DNA from: Rubrivivax sp.
Lineage (GTDB): Bacteria > Pseudomonadota > Gammaproteobacteria > Burkholderiales > Burkholderiaceae_C
Length of the DNA: 64,000 nt
Reading direction: 5' to 3'
Assembly (NCBI GenBank): GCA_022843905.1
Contig: JALHMT010000001.1
Span: forward strand, 1-64,000
Part shown: piece by piece, positions 1 through 9,600 of the stretch
Numbering within the stretch: the first letter of the stretch is position 1
How the letters are laid out: each line of letters begins with the position of its first letter
Program-made: the position numbers and the translations under genes
The notes under the pieces: generated by a model
What the model saw: only the letters and a program-made list of their open reading frames with translations
Database searches by the model: none
What the model was told of the DNA's origin: nothing

Positions 1-144
1 GAGGCCAAGGAGCTGTTGAAGGCGCGCAAGCCCGGCGACGCCCACCCGCTGGTCGACCCGCGGGGCTTTCGCGAGCAGCTCGATGCGCTGCAGGCCGGGG
101 CCGAGCAGCGCCTGGTGGCAGAGCGCGCCAAGAAGCCGAACTGA
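1..144 (+). CDS. C-terminal end of an MBL-fold hydrolase-like protein (partial)
   Basis: Frame 1 is open from the window edge to a TGA at 142-144 and gives the last 47 residues of a protein whose start lies outside. The tail has a PLVDPRGFREQLDALQAGAE-like segment followed by basic residues. That pattern recalls the C-terminal helix of subclass B3 metallo-beta-lactamase-fold proteins (typically a DPAGYRA-type motif), but no metal ligands are in view, so the family call is tentative. The next gene starts 3 bases after this stop, so the two are probably co-transcribed. Confidence 0.45.
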   Translation, partial: EAKELLKARKPGDAHPLVDPRGFREQLDALQAGAEQRLVAERAKKPN

Positions 145-146
145 GC

Positions 147-1592
147 ATGGGTCTGCCCGACCTGCGCGCCGCCTTCCCCGGCCGCTTGTTCGATGACGAG
201 GCGGCCATGGCGCCCTTTCTCACCGACTGGCGGCGCAAGTGGACCGGCCGTGCGATCGCCGTGGCGCAGCCCGACACGGCCGAAGGCGTCGCGGCCGTGC
301 TGCGCTGGTGTCGTGCCTACAGCGTGGCCGTCGTGCCCCAGGGCGGCAACACCGGCCTGTCGGGCGGCGCCACGCCCGCTGCAGAAGGCCGCAGCCTGGT
401 GCTGTCCACGGCACGCCTGCAGCGCATCCGGGCGCTCGATGCGGTAGGCCAGACGGTCACCGCCGAGGCCGGCGTCACGCTGCAGCAGCTGCAGGACGCA
501 GCCCGCGAGTCGGGCCGCCTGTTCCCGCTGAGCCTGGCTGCGCAGGGCAGCTGCACGATCGGCGGCAACCTGGCCACCAATGCCGGCGGCGTGCAGGTGC
601 TGCGCTACGGCAACGCACGCGAGCTGTGCCTGGGCCTGGAAGTGGCGACGGCCGACGGCGAACTCTGGAACGGCCTGCGCCCGCTGCGCAAGGACAACAC
701 CGGCTACTCGCTGCGCGACCTGTTCATCGGCGGCGAAGGCACGCTGGGCGTGATCACCGCGGCGGTGCTGAAGCTGTTCCCGCTGCCGGCCGGGCAGGCG
801 GTCGCCTTCGTCGCCGTGCCCACACCTGCCGCAGCACTGGGCCTGCTGTCGCTGGCGCAGCAGCGGCTGGCCTCCGAGCTCACGGCCTTCGAGCTGATCA
901 GCGAGACCTGCCTGCAGCTGGTGGAGCGCCACGGGGCGGCCGCCCGCCGCCCCCTGGCCGCGCCATCGCCCTGGTACGTGCTGTTGGAGGTGAGCAGTGC
1001 GCAGGGCAAGCAGGCGGCGACCGCGGCCATCGAGTCCGTGCTCGAAGCGGCGCTGGAGGCTGGGCTGGCCGAGGATGCCGCGCTGTCCACCAGCGTCGCG
1101 CAGTGCCGCAGCCTGTGGGCCCTGCGCGAGGACATCTCGGAGTCGCAGGGTGCCGAGGGTCCGACCATCAAGCACGACATCGCCTTGCCGATCGCACGCA
1201 TCCCCGACTTCATCGAGAGCACCGATGCGGCCCTGGCGCAGCACTTTCCGGGCCTGCGCCTGGTGGTGTTCGGGCACCTGGGTGACGGCAACCTGCACTA
1301 CAACCTGTCGCCGCCGGCCACGGGTATGCCTCGTGCCGACTTCGCCGCGCTGGAAGCGCCGATCAATCGCCTGGTGCACGACGCCGTGGCCGACGCCGGT
1401 GGCTCGATCTCGGCCGAGCACGGCCTGGGCGTGCTGCGCCGCGACGAGTCGGCCCGCTACAAGCCTGCCGTCGAGCTGCGCCTGATGCAGGCCATCAAGC
1501 AGGCGCTCGATCCCTCGAACCTGATGAACCCGGGCAAGTTGCTCGTGTCGACTCTTTCCTGTTCCCAACCACAACACCGATCGGAGACCTGA
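147..1592 (+). CDS. FAD-binding oxidoreductase (GlcD / D-lactate dehydrogenase family)
   Basis: 481 residues, normal length for the VAO/PCMH-fold dehydrogenases that oxidise D-2-hydroxy acids such as D-lactate, glycolate or D-2-hydroxyglutarate. The N-terminal half has the FAD pyrophosphate loop PQGGNTGLSGG (about residues 64-74) and an LATNAGG segment. The C-terminal half has the substrate/FAD-cap motifs GHLGDGNLHYN and SAEHGLG, and a typical DPSNLMNPGK end. There is no signal peptide, so it is cytoplasmic. It lies just ahead of a Bug protein and meta-cleavage genes, so it may oxidise an aromatic or side-chain 2-hydroxy acid feeding that pathway. The exact substrate cannot be read from the sequence. 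Confidence 0.88.
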   Translation: MGLPDLRAAFPGRLFDDEAAMAPFLTDWRRKWTGRAIAVAQPDTAEGVAAVLRWCRAYSVAVVPQGGNTGLSGGATPAAEGRSLVLSTARLQRIRALDAVGQTVTAEAGVTLQQLQDAARESGRLFPLSLAAQGSCTIGGNLATNAGGVQVLRYGNARELCLGLEVATADGELWNGLRPLRKDNTGYSLRDLFIGGEGTLGVITAAVLKLFPLPAGQAVAFVAVPTPAAALGLLSLAQQRLASELTAFELISETCLQLVERHGAAARRPLAAPSPWYVLLEVSSAQGKQAATAAIESVLEAALEAGLAEDAALSTSVAQCRSLWALREDISESQGAEGPTIKHDIALPIARIPDFIESTDAALAQHFPGLRLVVFGHLGDGNLHYNLSPPATGMPRADFAALEAPINRLVHDAVADAGGSISAEHGLGVLRRDESARYKPAVELRLMQAIKQALDPSNLMNPGKLLVSTLSCSQPQHRSET

Positions 1593-1594
1593 CC

Positions 1595-2578
1595 ATGCAA
1601 CGTCGACAATTCCTTCTGACTTCCACCGCCGCAGCCGGCCTCGGCCTGACCGGTGCCGGCAGCCTGGCCCAGGGGCTGCCCGAGACGGCGCGCATCTACG
1701 CCGGCTTCGCCGCCGGCGGCACCGTCGACGTCACGGCCAGGCGCATCGCCGAGAAGCTGCGCGACGTGCTGGCCAAGACCGTGGTGGTGGAGAACCGCAC
1801 CGGTGCCGGGGGCCAGATCGCGCTGTCGGCGCTCAAGACGGCGGCACCCGATGGCCTGACCCTGCTGGTCACGCCGATGTCGATGCTGGGCATCTACCCG
1901 CACACCTACAAGAAGCTGACCTACGAGCCGGCGGTCGACTTCCAGCCCGTGTCGCAGGCCGTGCGATTCGACTTCGGGTTCGGCGTCGGGCCGATGGTGC
2001 CCGCCACCGTGAAGACGCTCGGCGACTTCGTCGCCTGGTGCAAGGCCAACCCCAAGGACGCCAACTTCGGCAGCCCCGCTGCGGGCTCGGTGCCGCACTT
2101 CGTGGCGGAACTGTTCGGCCGCGCCGCCGGCATCGACTTCAAGCACGCCCCGTATCGCGGCACGCAGCCGGCCATCGCCGACATGATGGGCGGGCAGGTC
2201 GCGTCCGTGTCCGGCCCGGTGGGCGAGTTCCTGCAGCATCTGCCCACCGGCAGGGCCCGGCTGCTGGCCACGTCCGGCGCCACCCGCAACCGCTTCGCCC
2301 CCGACGTGGCGACCTATGCAGAACAGGGCTTCAAGGACATCGTGTTCGACGAGTGGTTCGGCGTCTACATGCCGGCCAAGGCGTCGCCCGAGGTGCTGAA
2401 CCGCACGTCGGCCGCCGTGCGGGCGGCGCTCTCGGCACCCGACGTGGTGGAGGCGCTGGCCAAGATGGGCCTGGAAGCGCGTCCCGGCTCGCCGGCCGAT
2501 CTGGCCGCGCTGCTGAAGAAGGACAGCGATCGCTGGGCGCCGCTGATCAGGCAGATCGGGTTCACGGCCGAGTCCTGA
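1595..2578 (+). CDS. Bug-family (TctC-like) periplasmic solute-binding protein
   Basis: 327 residues. The N-terminus is MQRRQFLLTST with a hydrophobic stretch ending near LAQG, a Tat- or Sec-type export signal. The body has the Bug family pattern: YAGFAAGGTVDVTARRIAEKL, then VENRTGAGGQ, KHAPYRGTQPAI and a C-terminal KDSDRWAPLI. Bug proteins are two-lobed periplasmic receptors, mostly for carboxylates, that serve tripartite tricarboxylate transporters. No TctA or TctB gene is adjacent, so this is an orphan receptor. It lies 2 bases after the dehydrogenase stop and is followed at once by the aldehyde dehydrogenase, suggesting that its ligand is the aromatic acid degraded by this operon. Confidence 0.9.
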   Translation: MQRRQFLLTSTAAAGLGLTGAGSLAQGLPETARIYAGFAAGGTVDVTARRIAEKLRDVLAKTVVVENRTGAGGQIALSALKTAAPDGLTLLVTPMSMLGIYPHTYKKLTYEPAVDFQPVSQAVRFDFGFGVGPMVPATVKTLGDFVAWCKANPKDANFGSPAAGSVPHFVAELFGRAAGIDFKHAPYRGTQPAIADMMGGQVASVSGPVGEFLQHLPTGRARLLATSGATRNRFAPDVATYAEQGFKDIVFDEWFGVYMPAKASPEVLNRTSAAVRAALSAPDVVEALAKMGLEARPGSPADLAALLKKDSDRWAPLIRQIGFTAES

Positions 2579-2579
2579 G

Positions 2580-4055
2580 ATGAGCTCTCCGCTGCTTCAG
2601 GTGCAGGGCGTCGACGTCTCGCCCGACCACTACATCGACGGCCGCCGGGTGGCGTCGGCGACCACCTTCGAGGTGTTCAGGCCCATCGATCAGCAACTGC
2701 TCGGCCGGGTCTGCGAAGGCGAGGCCGAACACGTCGAGTCGGCGATCCAGGCCGCCCGTCGCGCGTTCGGGGCCTGGGCCGCGCTGACGGCCGCCCAGCG
2801 CCAGCCTTTCCTCGACCGCTTTGCCGAGGAAATCGGCAAGCGTGCCGATGCCTTCAGCGTGCTGGAAAGCAACGACGCCGGCGTGCTGCAGTCGCGCATG
2901 CGCCACGGCGTCGTGCCGCGATCGATGCTCAACCTGACCTGGTTCGCACGGCATGCACTGGGCCTGCAGGACAGGCCGATCGAGACCGAGCAGGCCAGCC
3001 ACCGGGTGCGCCACGACCCGGCCGGCGTGGTGGTGATCATCACGCCCTGGAACTCGCCCCTGCTGCTGTCCACCTGGAAGCTGGGGCCGGCGCTGGCTGC
3101 CGGCAACACCTGCATCCTGAAGCCGCCCGAGTGGGCACCGCTGACCTGCTCGCTGCTGGCCGACGCTGCTCATGCCGCCGGGCTGCCGCCGGGGGTGTTC
3201 AACGTCGTTCAGGGTGCCGGTGCCAGCACGGGCGCGAAGCTGGTGGCCGACCCGCGCATCGCGCGCGTGTCGTTCACCGGCAGCGTGCCCACGGCCCGGC
3301 TGATCGCGCAGGCGGCGGGGGCCAACCTGGTGCCCTGCAGCCTGGAACTGGGCGGCAAGAGCCCGTTCATCGTGCTGGCCGACGCCGACCTGGAAGGCGC
3401 CGCGGCCACCGGCGCGCTGATGTACAGGAATGCCGGACAGGTGTGCCTGGCGGGCACGCGCTTCCTGGTGCACGAGGCGGTGGCCGAACGCTTCGTCGCT
3501 GCCCTGCGTGCCCAGGTCGAACGCCTGCGTGTCGGCGACCCGCGCGAGCCTGACACCGAGGTCGGCCCGATCATCCACCCGCGCCAGGTGGAGCGTGTGC
3601 TGGGCTACGTGCAACGGGCCGTGGACGGTGGGGCCCGGCTGCTGTGGGGCGGCAGCGGGCATGCCTTCGGTGCGCAGTACGTGCAGCCCACCCTGCTGAC
3701 GAACCTGAAGCAGGACGACGAGATCGTGCAGAACGAGGTCTTCGGCCCGGTGCTGACACTGCAGACCTTCGCCGACGACGACGAGGCCTTGCAGATGGCC
3801 AACGGCACCGACTACGGCCTGGGCGGCGTCTGCTACGGCGCGACCGAACACGCCATCGCGGTGGCCGAGCGCGTGCGCACCGGCTTCATCTGGGTCAACA
3901 GCTTCGGCATCCGCGACCTCGAGGCGCCCTTCGGCGGCATCAAGCGCAGCGGTATCGGCCGCGAGGGCGGCGACTGGAGCTTCGAGTTCTTCTGCGACGT
4001 GAAGGACGTGGTCGTGCCCAGGAAACCCTTCAAGGCCAGCTTCAGCCAGCGCTGA
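2580..4055 (+). CDS. hpaE: NAD(P)-dependent aldehyde dehydrogenase, HpaE-like (5-carboxymethyl-2-hydroxymuconate semialdehyde dehydrogenase)
   Basis: 491 residues, standard ALDH length. Visible landmarks are TPWNSP with N158, the cofactor lysine K181 in ILKPPEW, FTGSVPTAR, the general base E256 in LELGGKSPF, and the nucleophile C289 in GQVCLAGTR. It belongs to the ALDH superfamily. The HpaE role (oxidation of the ring-cleavage semialdehyde to the dicarboxylate) is inferred from the dioxygenase and decarboxylase genes that follow directly. The ATG lies one base after the preceding stop, implying translational coupling. Other semialdehyde dehydrogenases, such as HMSD, have the same motifs, so the substrate is not certain. 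Confidence 0.82.
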   Translation: MSSPLLQVQGVDVSPDHYIDGRRVASATTFEVFRPIDQQLLGRVCEGEAEHVESAIQAARRAFGAWAALTAAQRQPFLDRFAEEIGKRADAFSVLESNDAGVLQSRMRHGVVPRSMLNLTWFARHALGLQDRPIETEQASHRVRHDPAGVVVIITPWNSPLLLSTWKLGPALAAGNTCILKPPEWAPLTCSLLADAAHAAGLPPGVFNVVQGAGASTGAKLVADPRIARVSFTGSVPTARLIAQAAGANLVPCSLELGGKSPFIVLADADLEGAAATGALMYRNAGQVCLAGTRFLVHEAVAERFVAALRAQVERLRVGDPREPDTEVGPIIHPRQVERVLGYVQRAVDGGARLLWGGSGHAFGAQYVQPTLLTNLKQDDEIVQNEVFGPVLTLQTFADDDEALQMANGTDYGLGGVCYGATEHAIAVAERVRTGFIWVNSFGIRDLEAPFGGIKRSGIGREGGDWSFEFFCDVKDVVVPRKPFKASFSQR

Positions 4056-4068
4056 AAGGATGATGTCA

Positions 4069-5010
4069 ATGAACGGACAGGTTGTCGGTGCAGCCCTGGT
4101 GTCGCACCACCCGGGGCTGATGCAGTGCGAGGAGTTCCGCGTGCTGCAGGGCGCGGGGGCGGACTCCGACCTCATCGCCGGTTATGCCAGGCTGCGTCAC
4201 AAGATCACCGACGCGGCGCCGCAGGTGGTGGTGATCTTCGATTCGCACTGGTTCACCACCGGCTACCACCTGGTCGACGGCGGTGAACGCTACAGCGGCA
4301 CCTACATCTCCGACGAGATGCCCTGGTACCTGCACGGCGTGCCCTACGACTACCGCGGGCATCCGGGACTGGCGTCGCTGGTGGAGGTCGTTTCGCGCGA
4401 GCGCGGCGGCTACAACCGCGTGATCTCGCACCCCGACCTCGGCCGCCAGTACGCCACCATCAACCTGGTCAAGCAACTCCGGCTCGAGCATGCCGGGCTG
4501 CCGGTGGTGACGGTCAGCTCCTGCCAGAACTGCGATTGGCGCCACTTCCTGGCCTCGGGCGAGGCCGTCGGCGAAGCCATCCGCCGCAGCGGGCTGCGTG
4601 TCGTCCTGCTGGCCTCGGGGGCGTTGAGCCACAAGTTCAATCCGATCGACTGGAAGCCCAACCATCCGCGCATCTTTCATGAGACCAACGTCTCGCGCCC
4701 CGAGAACATCCAAAGCGACAAGGGTGCCATCGAACTGTTCCGCCAGGGTCGGCACGCGCAGCTGCTCGAGCGCTGGGACGATGAATACCGCAAGCTGCCC
4801 TGGGAAGCCTTCGGCGCGCACTACCTGCAGATGCTGGGGGCCCTGGGCGGCGAGAGCTGCACGGCCCGTGGCGAGCCGATGTCGGCCTACGAAAACGCGC
4901 GCGGCACCGGCAACATCCACATCTGGTTCGACACCCAGCCGCATCTGCACCAAGGCCGCGTTGGCACGGGCAGCGAATTCGGGTTCAACGCACAGAAGGC
5001 ACCGGCATGA
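4069..5010 (+). CDS. hpaD: Class III extradiol ring-cleavage dioxygenase, HpaD-like (3,4-dihydroxyphenylacetate 2,3-dioxygenase type)
   Basis: 313 residues from the ATG at 4069, chosen because AAAGG at 4055-4059 sits 9 bases upstream; in-frame ATGs at 4060 and 4063 are too close to it. It belongs to the LigB superfamily of Fe(II) enzymes that open catechols next to the hydroxyls. Candidate iron and catalytic histidines are H13/H14 in SHHPGLM and H60 in FDSHW. The acid-base region LASGALSHKFNP matches the FASGSLSHRF region of E. coli HpaD. Together with the flanking HpaE- and HpaG-like genes this points to homoprotocatechuate or a substituted analogue. The 3' end overlaps the next gene by ATGA. 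Confidence 0.82.
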   Translation: MNGQVVGAALVSHHPGLMQCEEFRVLQGAGADSDLIAGYARLRHKITDAAPQVVVIFDSHWFTTGYHLVDGGERYSGTYISDEMPWYLHGVPYDYRGHPGLASLVEVVSRERGGYNRVISHPDLGRQYATINLVKQLRLEHAGLPVVTVSSCQNCDWRHFLASGEAVGEAIRRSGLRVVLLASGALSHKFNPIDWKPNHPRIFHETNVSRPENIQSDKGAIELFRQGRHAQLLERWDDEYRKLPWEAFGAHYLQMLGALGGESCTARGEPMSAYENARGTGNIHIWFDTQPHLHQGRVGTGSEFGFNAQKAPA

Positions 5011-5939
5011 ACTTCGAGTTTCCGTTCAAGGAACTGCCGGCCGTGATGCGCGGCCCGCGCATCGAGCGCCGCCGGGTGCTGATCGGTGGCAGCGCGTTCT
5101 GGGGCACGATGCGCGACGAGGCCAGGCTGCTGCTGGACGACGGCCGCGAGGTCGATGCGGCCAACGCGTACTACCTGCCGCCGGTGAGTCCGAGCAAGAT
5201 CATCGCGGTGCATATCTCTTACAGCTCGCGCAGCATCGAGACACGCAACAAGCCCAAGCCGACCGAGACGCCGACCTACTTCACCAAGCCGCCCACGTCG
5301 CTCAACGGCCACGGTGGGCAGATCCTCAAGCCCGCCGACTGCAAGTACCTCAACTACGAGGGTGAGTACGCGGTGGTCATCGGCCGCACCTGCCGCAACG
5401 TGACGCCCGACGAGGCCTGGGATTGCATCGAAGGCTTCTGCCCGGCGCTGGACATGGGCCTGCAGGACTTTCGCGACACAGACCAGGGCAGCATGCTGCG
5501 CGTGAAGGGCGCCGACACCCTGCTGCCCATCGGCCCGGGCATCGTGCGCGGCGTGAACCTGTTCGAGCAGACGCTGCGCACGTTCGTGGATGGTCGGGTG
5601 GTGCAGGAGGCGCACATCGGCGACGAGACGATCTGGGGCCCGCACTACGTGATCGCCGACCTGGCGCGCCACATCACGCTGCTGCCGGGCGACGTGATCC
5701 TGATGGGCACGCCCTGCCATTCGCGCAGCGTGGATCCCGGTCACTTCGTCGAGTGCGAGATCACCGGCATCGGCCGCGTGGGCGGCACGGTGGTGGCCAT
5801 CCCGGCGCCGCGCGCCGCAGCCCTGGGCGTGGGTCATTCACCCACCGACACGCCCGAGGTGCGCCGGGTGGCGCTGGGCTTCGACGAGCGCGTGCCCGAA
5901 CGATTGAAGGAAAACCTGCGCAGCGCGCGCGGGGTGTGA
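5007..5939 (+). CDS. hpaG: FAH-family decarboxylase/isomerase, HpaG-like
   Basis: 310 residues with one fumarylacetoacetate-hydrolase fold domain. Metal-binding acids are E118 and E120 in NYEGEYAVVIG and probably D149 in PALDMGLQD. The segment GPGIVRG and the C-terminal LLPGDVILMGTP are characteristic. In the homoprotocatechuate pathway HpaG decarboxylates 5-oxopent-3-ene-1,2,5-tricarboxylate and isomerises the product. This protein has a single FAH domain, unlike the duplicated E. coli HpaG, so it may perform only one of the two steps. It starts within the stop of the dioxygenase gene (ATGA), showing tight coupling. It is the last gene of the first half of the operon. Confidence 0.8.
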   Translation: MNFEFPFKELPAVMRGPRIERRRVLIGGSAFWGTMRDEARLLLDDGREVDAANAYYLPPVSPSKIIAVHISYSSRSIETRNKPKPTETPTYFTKPPTSLNGHGGQILKPADCKYLNYEGEYAVVIGRTCRNVTPDEAWDCIEGFCPALDMGLQDFRDTDQGSMLRVKGADTLLPIGPGIVRGVNLFEQTLRTFVDGRVVQEAHIGDETIWGPHYVIADLARHITLLPGDVILMGTPCHSRSVDPGHFVECEITGIGRVGGTVVAIPAPRAAALGVGHSPTDTPEVRRVALGFDERVPERLKENLRSARGV

Positions 5940-5987
5940 GGCCACGCCCGTGGTCGTGGCGCCATTGATCGTGCAACGACCGTGGCC
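5940..5987 (+). terminator. Candidate stem-loop after hpaG-like gene
   Basis: Left arm GGCCACG, then a 6-base bulge and GTCGT; right arm ACGACCGTGGCC. They can pair into a 12-bp stem with an 18-base loop directly after the stop codon. No T-run follows, so it would be a Rho-assisted or mRNA-stabilising hairpin rather than a classical intrinsic terminator. The rest of 5988-6242 shows no gene or motif. Confidence 0.35.
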
Positions 5988-6242
5988 AATCCTTGCGTGC
6001 GAGTTGGCCGCAGGCCTTGCGGCCCCTGGGTGATTTCCTGACCGACTGCCTGCCTCGTGGCGGGCGGGAACTTGCCTGAGCAGCTCTGCAGCCTCGTGAA
6101 GACGACGACCGTGGCGGCTTGAGAGACGCGGCCGTCCCGATCCCGGGTCACCGGTCTCCGGAGCAGGGGCTTTCAACGGCACCCGGGGCCAGCGCACGGT
6201 GAAGCGGCGCTGAAGCCACTGGGGGCGGCAGGCGTCGAACCC

Positions 6243-6470
6243 CTAGTTGTCGCCCGGCACGTACAACTGAGCCGCCGGCACCGCCGCCCACGCGCCGCCG
6301 GGGCGCAGCCAGCTCAGCTGCAGCACCGCGCCGCCGCCGAACTCCTGGAACTCCACGACGATGGACACGCGTTGCCCGGCCGCCAGCGTGATGCCGGCGG
6401 AGGTGTCGACGGTCGGCGCATGTGCGGTCCAGTTGTTGATGAGCTGCACGCCGTTGACCGAGACCCGCGC
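6243..6470 (-). pseudogene. Remnant of a PA14-like carbohydrate-binding domain
   Basis: Reading towards lower coordinates, this stretch encodes about 75 residues that look like the C-terminal half of a PA14 domain: SVNGVQLINNWTAHAP, then VEFQEFGGGAVLQLSW and PAAQLYVPGDN before a TAG. PA14 beta-barrels bind glycans in adhesins and glycosidases. The fragment has no start codon of its own, lacks the N-terminal half of the domain, and lies downstream of and in a different frame from the stop of the giant oxidase gene at 6692. I infer that it is the broken tail of that gene or of a former neighbour. The 200 bases in between show nothing recognisable. Confidence 0.5.
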
Positions 6471-6691
6471 GCGGTCGCACCGCCATCGGGTGGAAGGCCG
6501 GGCCGGGGCCGCGTGGCCGGCATGCACTCGACTGCGGCGCGAATGCAGGCGACATGCCAAGAACGGAGCCGAAACGGATGCAAGCCAAGTCTCGAACCCG
6601 CCTAGGGCGTCGGACAGTGCCGCGCAGGACACCCTGGGCATCGAGGCCGCCCTTGACCCCGATGCCCGGCTTGCCCCACCCGCCGGGCCGC

Positions 6692-9600
6692 CTAGCGCGC
6701 CGCCTGGAACAGCGTGGTCACCTCGGCGGCGCTGAGCACGCGACCATAGGCCCGCACGCCGTCGATCGCCGCATAGGCCCGGTCGCGCAGATCGCCGCTG
6801 AACTTGGCGCGCCCCACCGCGAAGGCGCCGTTGGCCGCCCACTTGGTGCTGTTGGCCACAGTGCCGGCGAGACGGCCATTGACGTAGAGCGCCATCGTAT
6901 TGGCCGTGGCATCGCGCACTGCCACCAGGTGGTACCAGGTGCCGGTGACGGTGGTCTGGGTGTCGATGATGCGGAAGTTGGTACCGGCGTCCGCGTCTGT
7001 CGACAGCATCGAAAACATGGCCCTTGGCAGACCGCCGTTGCAAGGCGGCACGATGCCCAGGTAGAAGCCCGACACCGTCACACCGTCCTGGCTGGCCAGC
7101 GTCTGGTTCCAGCATGTGGGCAGCTGGTCGAAGCGAATCCAGCCCGACACGCTGAAGCTGCCGGCCGTGTTGACCACCGGCGCGGCGGTCGTCGCACCCG
7201 CAACCGAGGTCGGGCCGGCGAACTGCAGCGCCGCACCGGCCCGGCCACTCGGGGTGAAGGTCACGCCGCTGCTCAGGGTGAGCGTGCGGCCATTGCCGCT
7301 GCTGTCCGGCGCGCTGGTGCCGCTGGCGGTGTCGAAGGTCCATTCGGCCAGCGCGCCGGCAGGCAGCGTGGTCGTGGCCGCCGTCACCGTCAGCGTCACG
7401 CCCGCACTGGTGGTCGCGGCGCCGGCGTTGTCGAAGGCGCGTGCAGTCACCGCGTAGGTGCCCGCGGTGGCCGGCGTCCAGCTGAAGGCGTAAGGTGCCG
7501 TGGTGTCGTTGCCCAGCAGCGTGCTGCCGGCGTAGAACTCCACCCGCGCCACCGTGCCGTCGGCGTCTGCGGCAGTGGCCGTCAAGGCCACGGCGCTGCC
7601 CAGCGTGACGCTGGCCGGCGCGCCGACGGTGACTGTCGGCGCCTGGTTCGGCGGCGGCGCCGACGTCAGCTCGTAACGGCAGGCCTTGAAGGTGCCGAAG
7701 ATCGGATCGCCGAACACGGCGTTCGTGCAGGCGATGCTGCCGGTGACGCCAGTACGCGACACCCAACTGCTGCCCGCTCCATACCACACGCGTGCAGTGG
7801 CGCCGGCGGGCAGCGCGCAGGTGCCGCCTTCGGTGGCGCAGGCCACTGCCGTGGCAGGCGGCACGCTGGCTGGCGGGGCCGACACGGCCACCGTCACCGC
7901 CGCGCTCGTGGTGGCTGCACCGGCGTTGTCGAAGGCGCGTGCCGTCAGCGCATAGCTGCCCGCGGCGGCCGGCGTCCAACTGAAGGCATACGGCGCCGTG
8001 GTGTCGCTGCCCAACAGCGTGCTGCCAGCGTAGAACTCCACCCGCGCCACCGTGCCGTCGGCGTCTGCGGCAGTGGCCGTCAAGGCCACGGCGCTGCCCA
8101 GCGTGACGCTGGCCGGCGCGCCGACGGTGACTGTCGGCGCCTGGTTCGGCGGCGGCGCCGACGTCAGCTCGTAACGGCAGGCCTTGAAGGTGCCGAAGAT
8201 CGGATCGCCGAACACGTCGTTCGTACAGGCGATGCTGCCGGTGACGCCTGTGCGCGACACCCAGCTGCTGCCGGCGCCGTACCACACGCGTGCAGTGGCG
8301 CCGGCGGGCAGCGCGCAGGTGCCGCCTTCGGTGGCGCAGGCCACTGCGGTAGCAGGCGGCACGCCGGCCGGTGGAACCGACACCGTCAGGTTCACCGCCG
8401 CACTGGTGGTGGCCGCACCGGCGTTGTCGAAGGCACGTGCGGTCAGCGCGTAGGCGCCGGCTGTGGTTGGCGTCCAGCTCAGCGAGTACGGCGCTGTGGT
8501 GTCCGTGCCCAGCAACGTGCTGCCGGCGTAGAACTCCACTCGCGCCACCGTGCCGTCGCTGTCGGCTGCGGTGGCCGTCAGCGTGACGGCAGTACCCACT
8601 GCGACGCTGCTGTTGTTGGCGGGCTCAGACAACGCCACAGACGGCGGCTGATTGGCCGGCGCAACGGCGCCCGAGCCGCCGCGCGCCTGGAACAGCATCG
8701 TGACTTCCGCCGCCGTCAGTGCACGGCCATAGGCGCGCACGGCATCGATCGCGGCATAGGCCGGATCGCGCAGGGCACCGCTGAACTTCGCGCGGCCCAC
8801 CACGAACGGACCCGTGGCCGCCCACTTGGCCGGGTTGGCCAGGGTCCGCACCAGCACGCCGTTGACATACAGCGCCATGGTGTTGGCCGCGGCATCGCGC
8901 ACGCCCACCAGATGCACCCACTGTCCGACGACCGGCGTTGGCCCGCCGACGATGCGGTAGGGCGCGGCGTCGACGTCGGCGCCCTGCATGTCGAAGTTGA
9001 ACTGGAGAGCCTGTGCGCCGCAAGCCGGAACGATGCCCAGGTTGAAGCCGGAGACGGTCACGCCGTCCTGGCTGGCCAGCGCCTGGTTCCAGCAGGTCGG
9101 CAATTGGTCGAACCGGATCCATCCGGACACCGAGAAGCTGCCCGAGGTGTCCAGCACCGGCCCCGCTGTCGCCGCTCCTGAGATTGAGTTGGCACCCTCC
9201 GCCTGCAACGCGTTGCCGGATAGGCCGGCCGGGTTGACCGTCATGCCTGCACCCAGCGTCAGCGGCCGGTTGTTGCCGCTGGCATCGGGTGCCGACGTGG
9301 CCGTTGCCGTGTCGAAGTTCCAGGCACCCAGTGCACCGGTGGGGAGGCCCGTGACTCCGGGCCCGGCTTCGGCAGCATCGATCTGCTGCAAGTAGGCCAC
9401 TAGGTTGGCGAGGTCGGCCCCGGCCACGGCGTTGCCCGCATGCGCCTGCACAGCGGCGGCCAGCGTGGGCGCGCTGCCGTCGTGAAGGTAGGGTGCGGTG
9501 GCCCACACGTCGCGCAGCGTGGGCACGTCGATGCCGATCAGCGTTGCGCCCAGGCGCCCGCCGCTGCTGGGCTTCAGGGTGCCGATGTTGCGCAGCGTGC

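Noticed and set aside
6471..8285. 680-codon minus-strand frame overlapping the 3' part of the giant gene
   Set aside because: Only its last 75 residues (6243-6470) look like protein (PA14); the rest is a shifted translation of the Ig/LamG repeats.
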